Positions 22,300 to 34,919 of a stretch of DNA of 64,000 nt are shown here, in pieces. Origin of the DNA: Nymphaea colorata (lineage: Eukaryota > Streptophyta > Magnoliopsida > Nymphaeales > Nymphaeaceae); contig NC_045144.1 in the NCBI RefSeq assembly GCF_008831285.2, forward strand, positions 372,001-436,000, written 5' to 3'. The position numbers and the translations under genes are program-made. The stretch's first letter is position 1, and the number at the start of each line of letters is the position of its first letter. Below the pieces are notes generated by a model, which saw only the letters and a list, made by a program, of their open reading frames with translations, ran no database searches and was not told the DNA's origin.

Positions 22300-24768
22300 T
22301 CTCTGATGTTCTCAAATTGAAAGTGTTATGAAAAGTCAAAATTTGATCAAGTATGTTAATGGAAAATGTTCTGCTCCACCTGAATTTCTGGATGAAGCAC
22401 ACACACAATAAAATACTGCATATGATTTACGGTATCATGAAGACCAACTTGCACTAAGTTGGATCAAAGTCACTGTGACTTAACCAGTCATGTCACAACA
22501 GGTTCGTGTTGACACCACTATAGATGCTTGGTGCATCCTTGAAAATCAGTATGCCTCACAAAATAATCTTCGTATTATTCAGTTGAAAAGAGAATCACAA
22601 AACATAAAAAAGGGAGGAATGTCTATGATTGAATACCTTCCACATATTAGTTTCTTACATGATTCTTATAGCAGAGTGCAGCACTTTGTCTCAGATATGG
22701 ATGTTGTTCTCTATACCTTGAATGGACTGAATTCTGAATATGAATCTTTTATTACCACGGTTACTACATTCAAAGATCTGCCTTCATGGTGTGAATTATG
22801 TGATATGTTAATTACTCAAGAGCGATGACTTGGAATGCTTTCTGCATCCCAGATGACTCAGGTTGATGCCACTGCCACTGCCTTTATTGCTGAACCATTG
22901 CTGAACAAGGGCGTGGGCATGGCAACTATAATGGTGGTAGGGGTAGAGGCTGTAATGGAGGAAGAGGAAACTATGGAAAAAATAATAATACTAACAAGTC
23001 TAGCCAAGGAGTAACTTGTCAACATTTTGGTAGAAGAAATCATACCGCTCGACAATGTTATGATATTCCAAAGGCATTTATGGCCATGGCACTCAACATG
23101 GGAAAATCTGATAATGCATCTAGTAGCCGAGAAAATGTTAGAAATACTCAAGACTCAGCTTGGTATCCAAACGTAGGTGCCTCCCACCATGTGACAAATT
23201 CAGAACAAGATATGCAAGGTAAAGTTCCATATCATGGTTCTAATTCTACTATAGTTGGCAATGGTAGTAAGATGCAAATTAAAAATATAGGGAATGTGTA
23301 CCTACCTACCAAGACGTGATCCATTGTTTTGAAAAATGTGTTGGATGCTCCTAAAGCACACAAGAATCTTATGTCAGTAGCAAGGTTTACCAAAGACAAC
23401 CAATGCTCTATTACATTTTCCTCTAATGGTTTTATTGTTAATAATATGCAGACGGGCAAGGTTCTTCACACAGGGTCGCTTGAGAAAGGAGGACTCTATA
23501 GATGGAAGAGAGAAAGGAAGGACTCTACTAGCAATCCTATCAGTATTGGAGATGACGAACAATAAAAGACTGCTAATACTTCTTTGGTTTCTCAAAATTC
23601 TTACTCAGTCATTTAGTTATGGCATTTGCGTCTAGGACATGCTCACTTTCAGTTGTTAAACTCGTCGAAAGTTGCTGGTTTAATTTCTGTCGATGAAAGA
23701 CATAAATTAGATTTTTGTTCTTCATGTGTGCTTGGAAAAATGCATAAAATTCATTTTCCTAAAGCTGAGTTTCATGCGACCAAACCTCTTGAAGTGTTAC
23801 ATGTTGATATTTGGGGACCAGCACCATGTGCTTCACGAGAAGGTTACATGTATTATTTCTTAATGGTTGATGACTACTCTCACTTCTCTTGGATCTTTCC
23901 CTTGTCAAAGAAAAGTGATACGCTTCCATGTTTTAAAACCTTTTTAAGCATAGTAGAGCATCAACTTGAAACAAAAATGAAAATTTTCCATTCAGATGGA
24001 GGAGGAAAATTCATGAGCAAAGAATTTATCACATTTCTTGAAAATCAAGGTATTCGTCGATGGATAACATGCCCTTACACATCACAGTAGAACGAGATAG
24101 TAGAAAGGAAGCATAGGCATCTAGTGGAAATGGGACTCACCATGATTATTCATGCCAATATGCCACAAAAATTTTGGTTTGATGCTTTTAAAACTGCTGT
24201 TCATCTTATTAACAGGTTGCCCATTGCAGACTTGCAAATGACGCCGTATGAGAAGCTCTTGCATGAAGTTCCCAAATATAGTCATCTAAGGACCTTTGGT
24301 TGTACCGTCTATCCAGTGAATGGGCCTAGACATGCTTCAAAACTAGAACCCAAAGCTCAAACCTGCGTCTTCATTGGGTATGGGAGCTGTCATAAAGGCT
24401 ATGTTTGTTACAATCCAATCTCTAATTGTGTCATCATATCTAGACATGTTATTTTTGACGAAAGAAATTTTTTATACTCTCATTGTGGTCCCTCTTTTAC
24501 TGCCACAAACATTTCAAGTTATCTAAGGTCATCATCCAGATCTGAATGTGTTAAGCCTAGACCTAATGATAAGCTAAAAGAGAGTTTACCACTTATTGAG
24601 TTGCCTAGAATCATTCCAAGTTCCTCAAGGTCCTCAGCAGTTCAAACTGGATCCAATCACTTTCATGTGCACATACCATCAATTTCAGCATACTTAGACC
24701 TTCATGGAACTAGAAACACATGTTACAGACAATTCCAGCACAATGGTGTCACAGTGTGCTTCATATAG
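22300..24768 (+). pseudogene. Copia gag-pol, broken
   Basis: Gag lies at about 22380-22828 (DAWCILENQY...SEYESFI). An RNA-binding knuckle CQHFGRRNHTARQC follows at 23020-23060. The protease reads WYPNVGASHHVT at about 23163, so the catalytic Asp of D(S/T)GA is replaced by Asn-Val. Pre-integrase is WHLRLGHAH (about 23623). The integrase has DIWGPAP, MVDDYSHFSW and HSDGGGKF (about 23990). A stop replaces a Gln in the PQQN-like motif (24088), and VERKHRH continues the core. The reading ends at 24768 before any reverse transcriptase. Stops at 22826, 23318 and 24088 show decay. Confidence 0.8.
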
Positions 24769-25375
<607 letters not shown>

Positions 25376-26289
25376 GTATTCCCATACCTTATTGCTCTAT
25401 GCTGCAATCAATTCAGTCCGCCAAGAGGGCTGCCATTCCAAGGCAGTGTAGCATGATTTCCTTGCAAAACATGCATTTACATGTATAATTTCAGCCCCAC
25501 CAAGTAGAATTCTCCTTGCTTTATATATATATATACCTACCTATATACATTATTTATAAAAAAACTATATAACACTTACGAGGGTCTCTCTAACTGTACA
25601 GCCCCTGATTTTTTACTGTCAGCACCCTAGCTCCTTGGCGTTCTTGATCCTCCAAGCAGCGGATAACAGTCATGTGGACCAGTGCCTCTTTGCTCTTGAT
25701 CTTCACCCAAGGTGCAGGAAAACAAGAGTTAGCTCTCACTTTTTCCTAATTTCTAACTGCTGGAACCCTTCCCCCTATGGCTGCAGCAAATGGGAACCTG
25801 AGGTATGGGGTTAAATAAGGCCAATACATGGCGAGCAACACCCCCAAATGATTTTTCTAAGGAAGGCTTCTTGGCTGCACTCAATCATCTTTTAGTTTCA
25901 TTTAATATTTTCAGTTACCACTTCTACCTAGGTATATATTTGGTAACCCATTCATTTCTTTCCATGACTGCCCCCTTTATGATATAGTTGACAGTTTCAA
26001 CTATTTTTATCAGTTCTTGAATCTACCAATTATAGCCTATACTCTTATTAAAATTTTTGTGATAATAAAGAAAAAGAAAAAGAAAAACGTGGGCATTACG
26101 GCAACCATCTGGCTTGAGCCGAAAGTATTGGTTAGAAGGCGATCAGTTCTTAGAGAAGATGTTAGCGACGATCAGTTTGTTTGGTCAACTGTCAAAGGTT
26201 GCGAGTTATCATGAAAAATTCAGCTTTTGGTATTGTTTTGGCTGCAAGAATGATATGTATAGAGGGATAAAATTTTGATATAGAAAGCA
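25376..26289. other. Intergenic stretch, no gene seen
   Basis: No coding sequence, RNA gene or clear repeat is visible. Short AT runs are at about 25520. Confidence 0.6.
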
Positions 26290-27370
26290 TATTTAGATGG
26301 GTGCTTTGTGATGTTAGAGGTGCTTTCCTTCCAGTTTTCACTTTTCACCTGTACAAATCAGACCTTAGGGATGCAATATATTGGATCATATAGATATATA
26401 TCCCTCCATGTACATCATTAAAAGGATCTCAAATGCCCCCCTAAGCAAAACATTAAGTTTAAGGTCACCTACGTTCTTTAGAGAGAGCTTTCCCGTTGAC
26501 CATCTGTGTCGAAAACTCAAGCCGCATCGTTTGAAGAAATTGACAAGCGACATCCCATGACAACGCTGGTGGCTAAAGTTCAGTTTCTCCTCCACCACCA
26601 ACCCCCTCTCCTCTTTATTCTTCTTCGGCCACTTGAATCTGTGGAACTGGTCAATGCCCGATATGAGATATGAGATCGAGTTGCTGCACACTTCTGTGGA
26701 TCCACAAGTATACAGTATCATAGGAAAAAAGATGAAGATTGGGTTATTTCTGAATTTTTTAGTGACGTACTATGTCTATTTTACACTTTTTAATTTTTTC
26801 ATAACCTTATTTTACCCTTTTAAAATGTTCCTTTTCTACTATAAACAGGGATATTCTGGTCATTATGTACCCATATACACAATTTCTTTACATATAACCT
26901 GTTTTGACAACCCGTTTCTACAGGATATATATATATAATCAATCTTCTTAGTCATCTTTTTCTTACAAGATATATCTTCTCTATATAGAGTACCTTCTTG
27001 GACCGGACACTCTTTTTCCCTACGACTGTGTTATTAATGCAAATCTGTTCGTGTTGGCCCATGTCCACCTGAACTCAGATGAACACTCTCCACTCATTGC
27101 TCTCATCATGAGCAACTGTCATCATCCTCTTTCTCTCTCTCTCTCTCTCTCACTCTCTCTCTGATTTGGCCTGATTTGTTTTTTTATTCTGAAACAGCTC
27201 TTAAGGTGGAAAGATTAACGGAAGATGTGGACTGCGAAAGAGTCATGCATGGAATCTTCTTCTGCCAGATGTTTCCTTCTTTGACAAGTAGCCTAAACCA
27301 GTGTTGTTAGAGGTGCACACCTGCATGAGGTCTCTGTGCATCACCTAGAAGAACGCCTCAAAGCATCTGA
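26290..27370. repeat. Partial third copy of the 1075-2385 block
   Basis: Matches 1075-1850 and 2060-2385 with the part between missing, and the collinear parts of 30795-32130. It shows more differences from both than they show from each other, so it split off earlier. It lies at the right end of unit 1. Confidence 0.75.
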
Positions 27371-27428
27371 GTGATGCATCATTGACATAATTAAGGTGTG
27401 TGGCATGACGACCTAATTAAGGTGTGCG

Positions 27429-27430
27429 GA

Positions 27431-27464
<34 letters not shown>
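27429..27464. repeat. (AT)n(GT)n microsatellite
   Basis: Compound dinucleotide run. Confidence 0.95.
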
Positions 27465-27969
27465 ATCGAAATCGGGTCAAGCAACTGATCGTTGCAAATG
27501 CATCTTTTGATGGATTTGAGGTGACAATCACCTAGAAGACGCTGCTAGGTAGTTGCATTTGAGAACTCACGGAAAACCCGTGCTGGAGACATCCAGCTAC
27601 AGCTTGATATGGAAAAACAGCGACCTTTTGGGGTTGACAGATTTGGAGTTTAAGATAGCTGTGGCATATAGAGAAAAGTAGACGTCAATAATTGTTTTAG
27701 AGCTACAAAATAAGTGGAGACATGCAAAACATGATGTAACTTCACAGGAAACTTACTAAGTATTGAGGTCTTTTCATGTATGACAATCAAAGCTAGTGCT
27801 ATCTGGATGATAATATCATGAAATATTGGGCCGAGAACGAACTGGTACAATTCAAATAGGTTGATTCAAACCAATTTTTGCATGTTAAATGAAAAAAAAA
27901 ATGTAAAATAGATGACAAGAAAACACCAAAGTACAAATTAAGGACAGCAAAGAAACGATACATTCTTTG

Positions 27970-28208
27970 TCTGCTTGTCTTCAATTTAGTTGGCCCAAGA
28001 GAATTTGATTGTTGTTGGTGGTGGCCTTGTTTGTCTTCGATTTAGTTGATGTAGTAGAGCCCATGTATCTCTTTCGTATCCATCAGCAAATGCTCCTTTG
28101 GGGTTTCTGGAGAAAATAACGTGGCAATCAAGATATTTTGGTTAGTTTGCTAACGGATGGCTATTAGGAAATTTCTGTAACATAGAGCTGTGCTAGATTT
28201 GTCAACAA
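27970..28208 (-). mobile_element. Ty1/copia remnant
   Basis: Homologous to 21155-21328 and read on the minus strand (region just before the pre-integrase motif). It continues past 28208 into sequence whose minus-strand translation still resembles the copia protease to pre-integrase interval. This copy is the empty site that shows where the copia LTR at 21329 inserted. Confidence 0.65.
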
Positions 28209-28534
28209 GAGGAAAATGTCTAATTCCTTTAAACTAAAGTTGTAGATCCATGTGCCATCTGTATTTGAAGTTGGCATACATGGTTTTGTATTTTCTGGTG
28301 GAAGATTTGGATCATTCCTAATTGTGTTCTTTCCTAAAGCTTGTTTCGTTTTCCACCACTTATTGCAAACCCTAAGAATGGAGCTTTTAGCTATCCTGAG
28401 GGATTTCTCGCTGTCAGATTGGTTCCTCTCTTCTTCTCTGCTGCTTCTATTTTCTTTTGGTTCGTCCTTTTTTTTTTAAGTTGTACTGTGACTTCCATTA
28501 CTCTTTGGATGTTTTTAGTTTCATTTAATACAAA

Positions 28535-28572
<38 letters not shown>

Positions 28573-29014
28573 TGTGTGTGCATGTGCATATATATGTATA
28601 TATAAATAACATACCACTTTGATAAGGGACAGAAGCTGGGCGTATTAAAATTCCTTTTCTTTACAATTTAGCACTATCTTAAAATATATTTGGGGATAAA
28701 CATACATTAAGTTAGTTAGTTTTTTATTTTATTAATATACCATGATAATTGAAAAAGGAATGGCACTTATAACATCAAAATTTTAATATTAGAAAAAATA
28801 CTTTTTTTTATAAAAGTAATTTGAACATAAACATTGTTTAGATTAAATTAGTGTTTATAATGAAGACATTAGGAGATTCATATTTTGTTCAGAACACTTT
28901 TTAACACAAATATAAGAGGTATGTTGGTTTTTGTTTGTGATCGAAGTAGTGTGTGTGTGTGTGTATATATATAATGTAAGAGGTCTATTGGATTTTGTCT
29001 GTGATCCAAGAAGG

Positions 29015-29105
<91 letters not shown>

Positions 29106-29705
29106 TGTGTGTGTCTGTGTGTTGAAATTAGGCAGCTATTTCTGTGCTCAGATGGTCATTTTGTATTGTTAAAAACTGCCATAAAAGTTGGATTCCATAA
29201 TTGAAAACCATGGTCAAGCAATTGATCGTTGCAAATGCATATTTTGCGAAGTTTTTTATTGACACCAGAAAGACAAATAACCATCCAGCCGTGGAGGTTC
29301 TTCTTTGAATCACTTGAATATTTAGAAATGATCGCGCCAATCCATTGTTAATCACCCATTTTAATTACCCTTAAACATGTTTAAAGTATGATGACATTCG
29401 TTTATTTTCCAGTCAACCTTGTACAATAGGTGGATCATATGAATATCCCATCAGGGGATGTAGGATAGCCCAGCAAAGCAAAATTACTATGATCTTTCAA
29501 AAAATTGATTCCTCATGACATGAATAATTTGACGCTAGCCCGCTAAATTGTGATCTCAGCCCCTTCCTTAGTGGTGGAGCGAAGACTTTTTGGCTGAAGG
29601 GCACGTGAGTCACCGACCTGGGTCTGATGTGGGGACTATGATGTGACAGCAACTAGGTCCAGCATCATCACAACAATACAGATGTGGGGCAATGGTGCAC
29701 AGCAA
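28209..29705. other. Intergenic stretch with microsatellites
   Basis: Contains a CT run (28534-28572), two GT/AT runs (28949-28973 and 29015-29120) and a dispersed repeat at 29135-29246. No gene is supported. The open frames across the runs are repeat translations. Confidence 0.65.
29015..29120. repeat. (GT)n(AT)n(GT)n microsatellite
   Basis: GT run, then about 72 bp of AT, then a GT-rich tail. The flanking word AGGTCTATTGGATTTTGTCT and its GT run resemble 28916-28973, so the locus is itself a small duplication. Confidence 0.9.
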
Positions 29706-31841
29706 CCCACACTTCGCTTCAATACTTCCCTTTTTACAGCATGTTCACCGCTTATTGTTGTTACCAAAGGAATACGTTAAGATATCTCTCTTATTGATCA
29801 AATGGTGATTGGAATTCTTCAACACAAGAATATTCAAATGCTATTACTTAAAATTGCTTGCATTGTGGAGAAGGGTTTAGAAAACACAAAAAGTTGCATG
29901 CGATCCCCGATAAATGATGCAAGAACTTGTTACATCACTAGCTAATGTCACCAGCCAGTGCAAGTCCCCTGGAAAAATGTTCCAATCTTGGTGTCTATAA
30001 GTTATGACATAGAAAGTGGATTAATTACTGTCATTTGTATATTTAATTACCTATTTGATGTCTCATGAATAGAACGAGGGGCTCCCTCGACAGTTTCCTT
30101 ACACAAGAAATCTATTTGATTTCACAAGCAGTGTCTGCCGGAAGTTCATGCAGCGCAATTACATTATTATACAAGAATTTGTGTTAGGTACTGGAAAACT
30201 ATATATTTTAAACTTAGAACATGGTAACTCCTCAACTTGATTGCAAGGTAAGCTAAGCAAGGTTATAATCAATCACCAAAATATGGAGTACATCACTAAC
30301 TTGTGGAGTGTGGTGCATGTTGGATGGAGAGTCTATGCTTCACATCTTCAAACTAAGCCGAGTCCAAAAATCACCAAAATGGTTTTCAGCTAGAGATCAA
30401 GCTGAAGAAAAATAGAACCCTAAAGGGGTAGTGGCAAAGCCAAATTTCTGACTGGGGGGTAGTATTAGTTTAACTTTCAACTTTATGGTATATAAAAAAA
30501 AATAAAAAAAAGAAGTATCAATGACTGGTACAGGAAATTGCTTACAAAACCCGCAATGAGGCTCCACTGCTGTTAAGGAGTTATTCGGCAGCAGGGACAC
30601 TCGTACAGTTTTCATAATAAGAACAACCCCTAAATAGGTAGGCAAAATGGGGGATGCTTAGCAGAAGTCTAACTGAGCATGAGTGACTATTCACAATTTC
30701 CCTGGATCTCTTTCCTCCAATGAAAAAGATTGAAAACCTGAAAGTGACAAAACAGAACAATAACAAATACAAAACATGAAGAAGAGAAAACATATCTATT
30801 TAGATGGGTGCTTTATGTTACTTCATGCCTAAGAAGGCGGTCCTTGCAGTTTTCACTTTTAACTTATACAAATCAGACCTTAGGCATGCAATATATTGGA
30901 TCATATAGATATGTAGCCCTCCACATACGTCATCAAAAGTATATCAGATGCCAACTTAAGAAGGAAATTAAGTCGAAGATGTCTGAGAAAACTTGTTCCT
31001 ATAGATGGATAAGCAAATGCTAGTCCATCAGTTCGAGAACCAATTCCAGATTTTTTAAAGTTTTATCTCATCCACAGCATCGCATCGATTGAGGAATCAA
31101 CAAGCGATATCCCATGACAATGATGGTGGCCAAAATGCATTTTCTTCTCTCCACCGCCTGCAGACCTGAAGCCCCAATATGAGATTGAGTTGCATGCACA
31201 TCCGAACTCACAAGTATGCAGTGGAAAAAAGATGGGGTTTTGATATGTTCAATTTTTTTAATAAAGAAATGTTTATTTTAGATTTTTTTGACCTTTTCAT
31301 AACCTTATTTCTACACTTTTAAAATGTTTCTTTTTTATTATATACAGAGAAAAAAAGATGGGGTTGGGGTACTTTTGAATTTTTTAATAAAATGATGTTT
31401 ATTTTACACTTTTTAACTCTTTCATAATATCTTTCATATATATATATATATATGTATCCTCTTCTTTGAATATATGTCTTTTCTGTAATACCTTTTCTTG
31501 GACCCGATACTCTCCTTTCATTATGGCTGTTACATTAATACAAATGTGTTCGTGTTGTCCCATGTCCACCTGAACTCTAAACCTGGTTATATATGTGTCA
31601 TACTAATGAAAAAAAAATTGAAAATAGTCCCAATTCACACCGAAAAAAAAATTGGGAAGACAAAAGTGGAAGTCAAAAAAAAAAAAAACTATAAAGGACA
31701 TACCTTTTGAAAATTACTACAATGTCCCCTTACTCTTTGGTATGTATGTTGGGTACCCTTAATCGGGCACTAAACTCAATCTACCCTGAACTCAGCTGAA
31801 TGCTCTCCACTCATGGCCTCTTCATGAGCAACTGTCACCAC

Positions 31842-31843
<2 letters not shown>

Positions 31844-31891
<48 letters not shown>

Positions 31892-31906
31892 TCTCTCTCT
31901 CTCTTT
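31844..31906. repeat. (CT)n microsatellite
   Basis: Expanded counterpart of 2124-2152. Confidence 0.95.
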
Positions 31907-33782
31907 CTAATTCAGCCTGATTTGTTCTTTTATTCTAAAACAGCTCTTAGGGATGGTGGAAAGATTAACGGATGATGTGGGCTATTAGAGAGAGAGACAT
32001 GCATGGAATATTCTTGTGTCAGAATTCCATTGCATCCATGGGTCACATTTTCTTTCTTCGACAAGTAGCCTAAACCATTGCATCCGGCGTTGTTAGCCGA
32101 CATGAGGTCTATGTGCATGACCTAGAAGAACGCCTCAGTAGGAAACATATAAATATTAAACATCAATCAAGAAGAAGTTTCATGGTGGGTCCGGCCATCT
32201 GAAGAGCACGGCTGGACCGTCGATGGATTGAGCCCAGTTTCTTGGACTGGCCTGCCCTGATTGCGTTTTGAGAAATCCAGGACTTGTCAAACACGATGAG
32301 CAGCCATTGACTCCACAGTTTTTCCAAAGGAAAAGGACCGACCTCATTGGTTCGCAGTTTGAATGGGTCGCTGCAAAACACAGTTACTCGTCGGTGGCGA
32401 AGCTCGATATTCAGTGCTGACAGGCAGGCCCTTCAGAAAATCAGTGGCTGAGGGATGCCATATGCTAAGCAGCAAAATAGCTACGGAGCTTTAGCAAGTA
32501 AACTAGTAATTTTTGTGTGCCTGTGTGGGCAATTTCCCAGACAAGCCCACATGTTCCTGCATCATTCTTGATAAATAGGAGTTGCCGATTGTGATACTTG
32601 TCAATCCGCTTTAATGGGACTTTAATTCTTCATACTCTCACATTCTGTTTTTCTCTTGTAAAAGTTGGTTGGAATCAACCGATTTGAATTGTAGGGGCTT
32701 GGCTTGGGTTGATCCAAAGTGTTATACAAATCGGCTAATATTTATTTATTTATTTATGTTTACTTAGAAGAAACTCTCTTCTTCATGAAACCACCAATGT
32801 GGACGTACTGTACATCGTTCAACTCGAATGTTGTTCTTGCCATGGTTTGCAGACAAGACAAATAACACACTAGAATGTGACAGCGGCCACAAGATTCAAA
32901 CCTTGAATTCCTTGGATATGAACTGCCTTGCGGCCCAGTTGCCCTATGTGGCTTGAGGCAATCAGCCAATCTTTATTCAAGTGATTTGGAATGAATCATG
33001 ATTTATTCAATTCGTTGCCAATCGCCCATTTTAAAAGACGCAGATGTGCTTACGGGCTTCTTTCAGTTTCCACTTGATTTTACAATTCATTCAGAGAAAT
33101 TTCAAAAATATTGACAAAGTAGCTCCCAGCTTGATCTCACTCTCAAACTGCGACCCCACACGGACCATCTACAGTCCAGCATCTGCAGTTTGGCATGGTT
33201 GAGGAATCGATCAATGACATCATTGGAGTTGGTCAAAGAGGGCATCTGCAGTTTAACCAACCTGGGGACGTCAAAGGGTTGGGTTAGTTCCTAGCAAGCT
33301 GGCTCTCACCTAAATGAATGTGGGTGAACCAGATCTGGAATAGCATTAGGCTGGACCAAGGCTTGACAAAGCCGTGCTTGGGCTGACCCAAAGCCTTTAT
33401 TGGCAGTCCAAGCCTGTTCTGTTTATTTATTGGGCCTGGGACTGACCATCAACTTCATGTTTATCTTGTACTCAACCCGATATCTATGCTTATTTGAAAC
33501 TCTTCACTTTTCATTTTCTAATTTTTTGGAAACCATTGGGAATATTTCATTTGGGCCAAGTCGAGCCCCCAATACACAACCCAGGCCAGCTATCCTAGCG
33601 AGTTTGTTATCTGGCCAGTAGGTCAAATGGTCCCAATTGTCCATCTGGTGCCTGGCCCAGTCCCAATTGTTCATATATATAGGACTTTTGCTATGAAGTT
33701 CCCACTAATCTTGTGTGTGTGAGAGGTTTGCCATCATTGAGAACTTACTTTTCAGCTAATTAATATTTTTGGGTGATGCATT

Positions 33783-34058
33783 TGAAAGAGGCCTAGCTTA
33801 AAACCGAACATGGAATCTTTTGCACCCTTTAGATATGATCAAAGTCATTTTGTGCATGAGTTTATAGTATTCTAATTAAAATATCATTAGACACCATACA
33901 ATGGTGCTACTTAGTCTTCACCTATAAAAATTAAAACTACTTATGATATTACTAGTACTTTTATATGGGAGAATTCTAGCATGTTGAATGCCCCGTGTTG
34001 TTAGGTAATTAAAAAGTTAAAAATCTATGGTTGAAAGCACCACAAACTGTTGTTGAAA
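33783..34058. other. Segment present only in copy B
   Basis: Lies between the words GGGTGATGCAT and GATAAACTATTAT, which adjoin in copy A at about 4122. It could be an insertion here or a deletion in copy A. I found no terminal repeats, so a deletion in A is the simpler reading. Confidence 0.6.
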
Positions 34059-34082
34059 TCATGATAAACTATTATAAAAACA

Positions 34083-34351
34083 CACTACCAGAAACCATCA
34101 ACCGTTGCTAATACCCCTATAGTATCTATATTTTAGCAAATAATGTTTTATTTTGGGCTATATGACAATATCTAGCATCCGTCAAATTTGAATCCACACA
34201 CACACACATATTCAAATTTGTCATTTCTTAGATCTTGTCTTATTACTAAAAATAAAGATCGGTCGCTAAAGCATGCAGCTGTATTAGCAACAGTGTAACA
34301 AATAGTGCCTATTTATGGCACTTTTTTTAATGGTTTATGGGTTTATCAGTG
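34083..34351. mobile_element. CACTA-type MITE, copy B
   Basis: Begins CACTACCAGAAACC and ends in the complement of CACTGATAAACCCATAAACC. ACA is duplicated at 34080-34082 and 34352-34354. The terminal sequence is closer to a standard plant CACTA tip than copy A. Confidence 0.72.
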
Positions 34352-34536
34352 ACATATTTTAAATCTATTTGTCATCCAACATTCAGAAGATTAAAATGAA
34401 TATATATATATATATATATATATTTCTTTATTTAATAAATATTTATCTGTATTTATAATTATATTTATCACTAGGAACCTTATTTTCCTAAGGAGTATGT
34501 TAACTTGTCAACCTTCTTCCTTCAACTATTCATTGA

Positions 34537-34583
34537 GGTTCTTAGTTCTTGAAAACGGTAATATTCAAAAAAATATTGTTCTT
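34537..34583. other. Micro-inverted segment (copy B orientation)
   Basis: Reverse complement of 4545-4590. Confidence 0.85.
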
Positions 34584-34919
34584 TCCACTTTCGTCTGTAT
34601 TGCTAAAAATAATGTAGACCACAAAAATGCATGGGAGCCCCAACCCTGTATACCTTGCCCCTTCAATGGGGGCCCAAAATGCCACAATTTCCTTGACGAG
34701 GAACCGTTCTGATGCAACCGGGCTGGGTTTCTCCTTCCATTAATGATGAAAAATAATATAAAGAAAAAAAATCAACAGAAAAAACACAATTAAGAACTGG
34801 CCTCTAACTAAGCCTCATCACTCTCTTGCTCACTCAGCAAATTTTTCATGGTCAGGGTCAGCACTTTTCAGGATTTGCCTGACCTGAATCAGTGACCTTC
34901 AGTATCATTAATGTTGGCT

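Larger units (their letters stand above)
21329..24768 (+). mobile_element. Ty1/copia element, 3' truncated
   Basis: The 5' LTR spans about 21329-21649 and is followed by a primer-binding site, a repeat-rich leader, gag, protease, pre-integrase and integrase. Reverse transcriptase, RNase H and the 3' LTR are missing. After about 24.7 kb the sequence changes to AT microsatellites. The left boundary is supported by comparison with 28208, where the same older copia fragment continues without the LTR. Confidence 0.8.

Noticed and set aside
28391-29204. Frames rich in Arg/Glu, Ser/Leu or Tyr/Ile
   Set aside because: Translations of CT, GT and AT runs.
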